Assembly: GCA_945897565.1 (NCBI GenBank)
Contig: CAMDFN010000017.1
Coordinates: 1 to 52,635, forward strand
Source of the DNA: Chryseobacterium gleum
GTDB taxonomy: Bacteria > Bacteroidota > Bacteroidia > Flavobacteriales_D > Crocinitomicaceae
Reading direction: 5' to 3'
Length of the DNA: 52,635 bases
In this document: positions 51,568 to 52,635 of the stretch, in pieces
Layout of the letters: each line of letters begins with the position of its first letter
Numbering within the stretch: the first letter of the stretch is position 1
Notes under the pieces: generated by a model
Databases searched by the model: none
The model's input: the letters and a program-made list of their open reading frames with translations, nothing else
What the model was told of the DNA's origin: nothing
Position numbers and translations under genes: made by a program

Positions 51568-52635
51568 TTATCCACGCGTGATTTGCTTATCGGTAAGAAT
51601 CAAATTGAGTATGCCCGCCAAAACAAGTGAGGCTCCTGCTAAAAGCATAGGTGCAATTGGGCTTGATCCAAATATTTTGGAGAGCAAATTGACACCACCT
51701 AAAGCTGCAATAATTTGAGGAATAACGATAAACATGTTGAACAAGCCCATCATGAGGCCCATTTTGTTTTCATCAACGGTGCTGGACAGCATGGCGTAAG
51801 GCATCGATAAAATACTACCCCAAGCAAAGCCAATGAGTGCAAAACACAGCCAAAGGTAGTCGGGGCTCGGGATAAAACGCATCAGAATGAAACCAAGACC
51901 ACCGGCCACAAGCGAAACCAAATGAACCCATTTGCGGTTGACACTGAATTTAGCTGCATAAAAAGTGAGGGCCAACGCAAAAAGCATGGAACTGAGGCCA
52001 TAAATACCCATATTCGCACCTACTGAATCGGCAGCGACTTGATAAGCCTGATTCATTTGTTCAAAATGTGCTGCATCTAAATGCATTGTTTTGGTTGGCG
52101 CAGGAGCCTTGTACAAAAAAGACGTCAAGGCAGGTGTAGCCATACTCCACATAGTGAAAAACGAAAACCAACTGAAAAATTGAATGAGGCCTAGCTTCAG
52201 CATTGTTGGGGACATGCTTGTCACTGAACTCCAAAAATCGTTGATGAAATTGGTGTTTTTCTTTTCTTTTTTGAAGGCATCTTCATCAGCAGGAGGATAC
52301 TCGGTAGTGGTAAAGATTGTATATAAAATGCTGCCTAAAAAGACTACTGCTCCGATGGCAAAGGCTACTTTTACATTCATCGGAATTCCTGTAGCTGCAG
52401 CGTCTTCGGAGAAACCGAGTTTGGAAACCATCCAGGGCAAGTTGGAAGCTACCCATGTGCCGATTCCGATAATGAGTGTCTGTAGAATAAACCCATAAGA
52501 ACGCTGAGATTCTGGTAATTTATCGGCAACAAGCGCGCGAAATGGCTCCATGCTGATATTGATGGAGGCGTCGAGCATCCAAAGAAAGCCCGCTGCAATC
52601 CAAAGCGTTGGAGAGTACGGCACAAAGAAGAGTGC
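51568..52635 (-). CDS. MFS sugar transporter, 5' end beyond window
   Basis: The last 356 residues of a major facilitator transporter are visible; about 100 N-terminal residues are missing. Eight or so membrane segments are seen, with motifs LWIAAGFLWMLDASINISME, PESQRSYGFILQTLIIG and WGSILSMPYAMLSSTV typical of the SLC45/glycoside-pentoside-hexuronide group. Likely maltose or maltodextrin importer (proton symport), from its place two bases before pgmB. The Val codon at 52621-52623 is internal, not a start. The operon probably continues upstream, off the window. Confidence 0.9.
   Translation of the reverse strand, partial: ALFFVPYSPTLWIAAGFLWMLDASINISMEPFRALVADKLPESQRSYGFILQTLIIGIGTWVASNLPWMVSKLGFSEDAAATGIPMNVKVAFAIGAVVFLGSILYTIFTTTEYPPADEDAFKKEKKNTNFINDFWSSVTSMSPTMLKLGLIQFFSWFSFFTMWSMATPALTSFLYKAPAPTKTMHLDAAHFEQMNQAYQVAADSVGANMGIYGLSSMLFALALTFYAAKFSVNRKWVHLVSLVAGGLGFILMRFIPSPDYLWLCFALIGFAWGSILSMPYAMLSSTVDENKMGLMMGLFNMFIVIPQIIAALGGVNLLSKIFGSSPIAPMLLAGASLVLAGILNLILTDKQITRG

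Noticed and set aside
51567..51575. GTG start for pgmB three codons upstream
   Set aside because: An ATG at 51566 gives the usual N-terminus right before the catalytic FDLDG and avoids overlap with the transporter stop.
52621..52623. Start codon for the MFS transporter within the window
   Set aside because: It is an internal Val codon; the frame stays open to the window edge and an N-terminal set of helices is missing.
1..52635. tRNA, rRNA, insertion sequences, prophage, defence genes, riboswitches
   Set aside because: No spacer is long enough for most of these, I saw no transposase, integrase, toxin-antitoxin or restriction motif, and no cloverleaf in the spacers read by eye.

Overview
The window is a dense, mostly single-copy chromosomal segment of a Bacteroidota bacterium. 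The evidence is: gliding-motility genes gldB and gldC beside nadE; proteins ending in type IX secretion (T9SS) sorting domains; a TonB-dependent receptor paired with a DUF4249 lipoprotein; an S46 dipeptidyl-peptidase; an S16 ribosomal protein with a long acidic tail; and promoter boxes of the Bacteroidota type (TTTG at -33, TAnnTTTG at -7). No Shine-Dalgarno-like purine tracts stand out before starts. I cannot fix the order or family; a gliding flavobacterium-like or related lineage fits best. I saw no tRNA, rRNA, CRISPR array, insertion sequence, prophage or attachment site, and every recognised gene looks intact except the two cut by the window edges. No stretch without a gene exceeds about 120 bases.

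Layout, left to right. A CotH-kinase/lamin-tail surface protein (cut by the left edge) is divergent from a NagZ-like GH3 lipoprotein, which converges on rpsP-rimM. Next come three minus-strand genes of exopolysaccharide type (Gfo/Idh oxidoreductase, lipoprotein, undecaprenyl-phosphate sugar transferase) and the translation operon thrS-infC-rpmI-rplT. An autoregulated-looking XRE/S24 repressor follows. A minus-strand operon (outer-membrane barrel, nadE, WG-repeat protein, TonB-like protein) is divergent from the plus-strand operon gldB-gldC-DUF2797-gtrA. A TonB-dependent receptor/DUF4249 pair is divergent from pabB-tilS-RsmF-type methyltransferase-Crp regulator-DPP7. Then aroB and proline dehydrogenase share a 35-base divergent promoter region. 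A thiolase heads an operon with three envelope proteins (525-residue lipoprotein, DUF5723-like barrel, T9SS-secreted propeller-like protein). A methyltransferase and a GlcD-type FAD oxidoreductase follow, then fabG-hemB-hutH-membrane protein, rimO with a lipoprotein, and lipoprotein-tlyA plus a small unknown gene. The right end holds a maltodextrin operon: MFS transporter (cut by the edge), beta-phosphoglucomutase, GH65 phosphorylase and secreted GH13 amylase.

How the parts work together. The right-end operon reads as one pathway: a secreted amylase cuts starch outside the cell, the transporter imports maltose, the phosphorylase yields glucose and beta-glucose-1-phosphate, and the mutase makes glucose-6-phosphate. 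GldB/GldC, the T9SS cargo and the outer-membrane proteins point to a gliding, polymer-degrading lifestyle. HutH, proline dehydrogenase and DPP7 point to use of peptides and amino acids.

The most striking non-gene signal is regulatory. In several genes the -7 box ends only 3 to 5 bases before the ATG, which predicts transcripts with no 5' leader; two divergent pairs have promoters so close that they should exclude one another. A perfect inverted repeat lies on the -33 box of the S24 repressor's own promoter. I found no clear new defence or mobile system. The best candidates for undescribed biology are the three-gene envelope module behind the thiolase, the GIY-YIG-like DUF2797 protein in the gliding operon, and the nadE/WG-repeat/TonB-like operon.
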